DNA from: Rudaea cellulosilytica DSM 22992
GTDB lineage: Bacteria; Pseudomonadota; Gammaproteobacteria; Xanthomonadales; Rhodanobacteraceae
Assembly (NCBI RefSeq): GCF_000378125.1
Contig: NZ_KB899242.1
Coordinates: forward strand, 620,001-684,000
Length of the DNA stretch: 64,000 nt
Direction of reading: 5' to 3'
The notes under the pieces were generated by a model. That model saw only the letters and a program-made list of their open reading frames with translations, did not search any database and was not told where the DNA came from. Below, piece by piece: positions 63,860 through 64,000 of the stretch; position 1 is the first letter of the stretch; each line of letters opens with the position of its first letter. A program made the position numbers and the translations under genes.

Positions 63860-64000
63860 GCCAGGATCTTCTCGACGGGAAGCACGAGCAGTTGGCTTGC
63901 ACCGGCACGCTTCATGTCTTCGAGATGCGTCCAGGTCACCGCGCCGTAGCACACGGCCTGCAGCGCGACCCGATCGGGACTGCCTTCGATCGGCAGCAGC
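63856..64000 (-). CDS. hisG: ATP phosphoribosyltransferase, C-terminal end (5' part outside the window)
   Basis: The last about 48 residues only, ending VLPVEKILA before the TGA at 63856-63858. The segment [20 protein letters not shown], followed by [18 protein letters not shown], belongs to the C-terminal regulatory domain of the long-form HisG, where histidine binds. This means the enzyme is the feedback-inhibited long type that needs no HisZ. It is the first his gene visible here. Confidence 0.92.
   Translation of the reverse strand, partial: LLPIEGSPDRVALQAVCYGAVTWTHLEDMKRAGASQLLVLPVEKILA

Noticed and set aside
1-64000. tRNA, rRNA, CRISPR array, prophage or integrase genes, replication origin
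   Set aside because: No cloverleaf with a CCA-type end, no rRNA-like stretch, no regularly spaced direct repeats and no phage or recombinase proteins were seen.

Overview
The window is a high-G+C stretch of a Gammaproteobacterium, most likely of the Xanthomonadales (Lysobacterales). This rests on the gene content: a compact hisGDCB-H-A-F-IE operon with fused hisB and hisIE, a complete liu (leucine/isovalerate) catabolic operon, a xanthomonad-like hydroxyproline catabolic cluster with three-subunit D-hydroxyproline dehydrogenase, and a YeiP/EfpL factor. The assignment is inference; no rRNA, tRNA or CRISPR array was seen. Coding density is high, and many neighbouring genes overlap by 4 bases (ATGA/GTGA), which suggests translational coupling.

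Layout. 1-4.4 kb: end of a Tat-exported class V aminotransferase, an alpha/beta hydrolase with its TetR-type regulator, and a secreted amidohydrolase. 4.6-21.2 kb: the leucine and short-chain acyl-CoA catabolic region: isovaleryl-CoA dehydrogenase, thiolase, both methylcrotonyl-CoA carboxylase subunits, methylglutaconyl-CoA hydratase and HMG-CoA lyase. It is interrupted by a frameshifted nucleotidyltransferase, an Ala-rich lipoprotein, a block of unrelated genes (an ABC exporter and two secreted proteins among them), and a 0.43-kb unit carrying a GxxExxY nuclease-like gene between 22-bp inverted repeats. 22.1-31.9 kb: the trans-4-hydroxyproline pathway (AraC regulator, epimerase, dehydrogenase beta/gamma/alpha, deaminase, 2-oxoglutarate semialdehyde dehydrogenase, M24 peptidase, permease), ending in 2-oxoglutarate. 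31.9-38.8 kb: a cyanophycinase homologue without its catalytic triad, a second secreted amidohydrolase, an acetyltransferase, and a DUF1800-DUF1501-cupredoxin export group followed by a remnant of a second DUF1501 gene. 38.8-52.5 kb: cytochrome c, an ECF sigma factor divergent from an SDR, a second SDR, EfpL, a Nudix protein, two APC permeases, RmuC, and a porin plus 2-oxoglutarate permease. 52.6-55 kb: methionine salvage (mtnB, mtnD, a PH-domain gene, mtnC). 55-57.6 kb: a C13 peptidase and an M20 peptidase. 57.6-64 kb: the histidine operon on the minus strand, running off the right edge in hisG.

The pathways suggest a peptide- and amino-acid-degrading lifestyle: exported peptidases and amidohydrolases, amino acid permeases, leucine degradation to acetyl-CoA and acetoacetate, and hydroxyproline degradation to 2-oxoglutarate.

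The most unusual items are the inverted-repeat-bounded GxxExxY unit at 17.3-17.7 kb, a family of three 137-153 bp intergenic hairpins (8.3, 30.3, 41.5 kb) whose stems differ in sequence but keep pairing, the triad-less cyanophycinase, the DUF1501 remnant, and a 20-base sequence shared by the tetR promoter and the start of the gene behind it.
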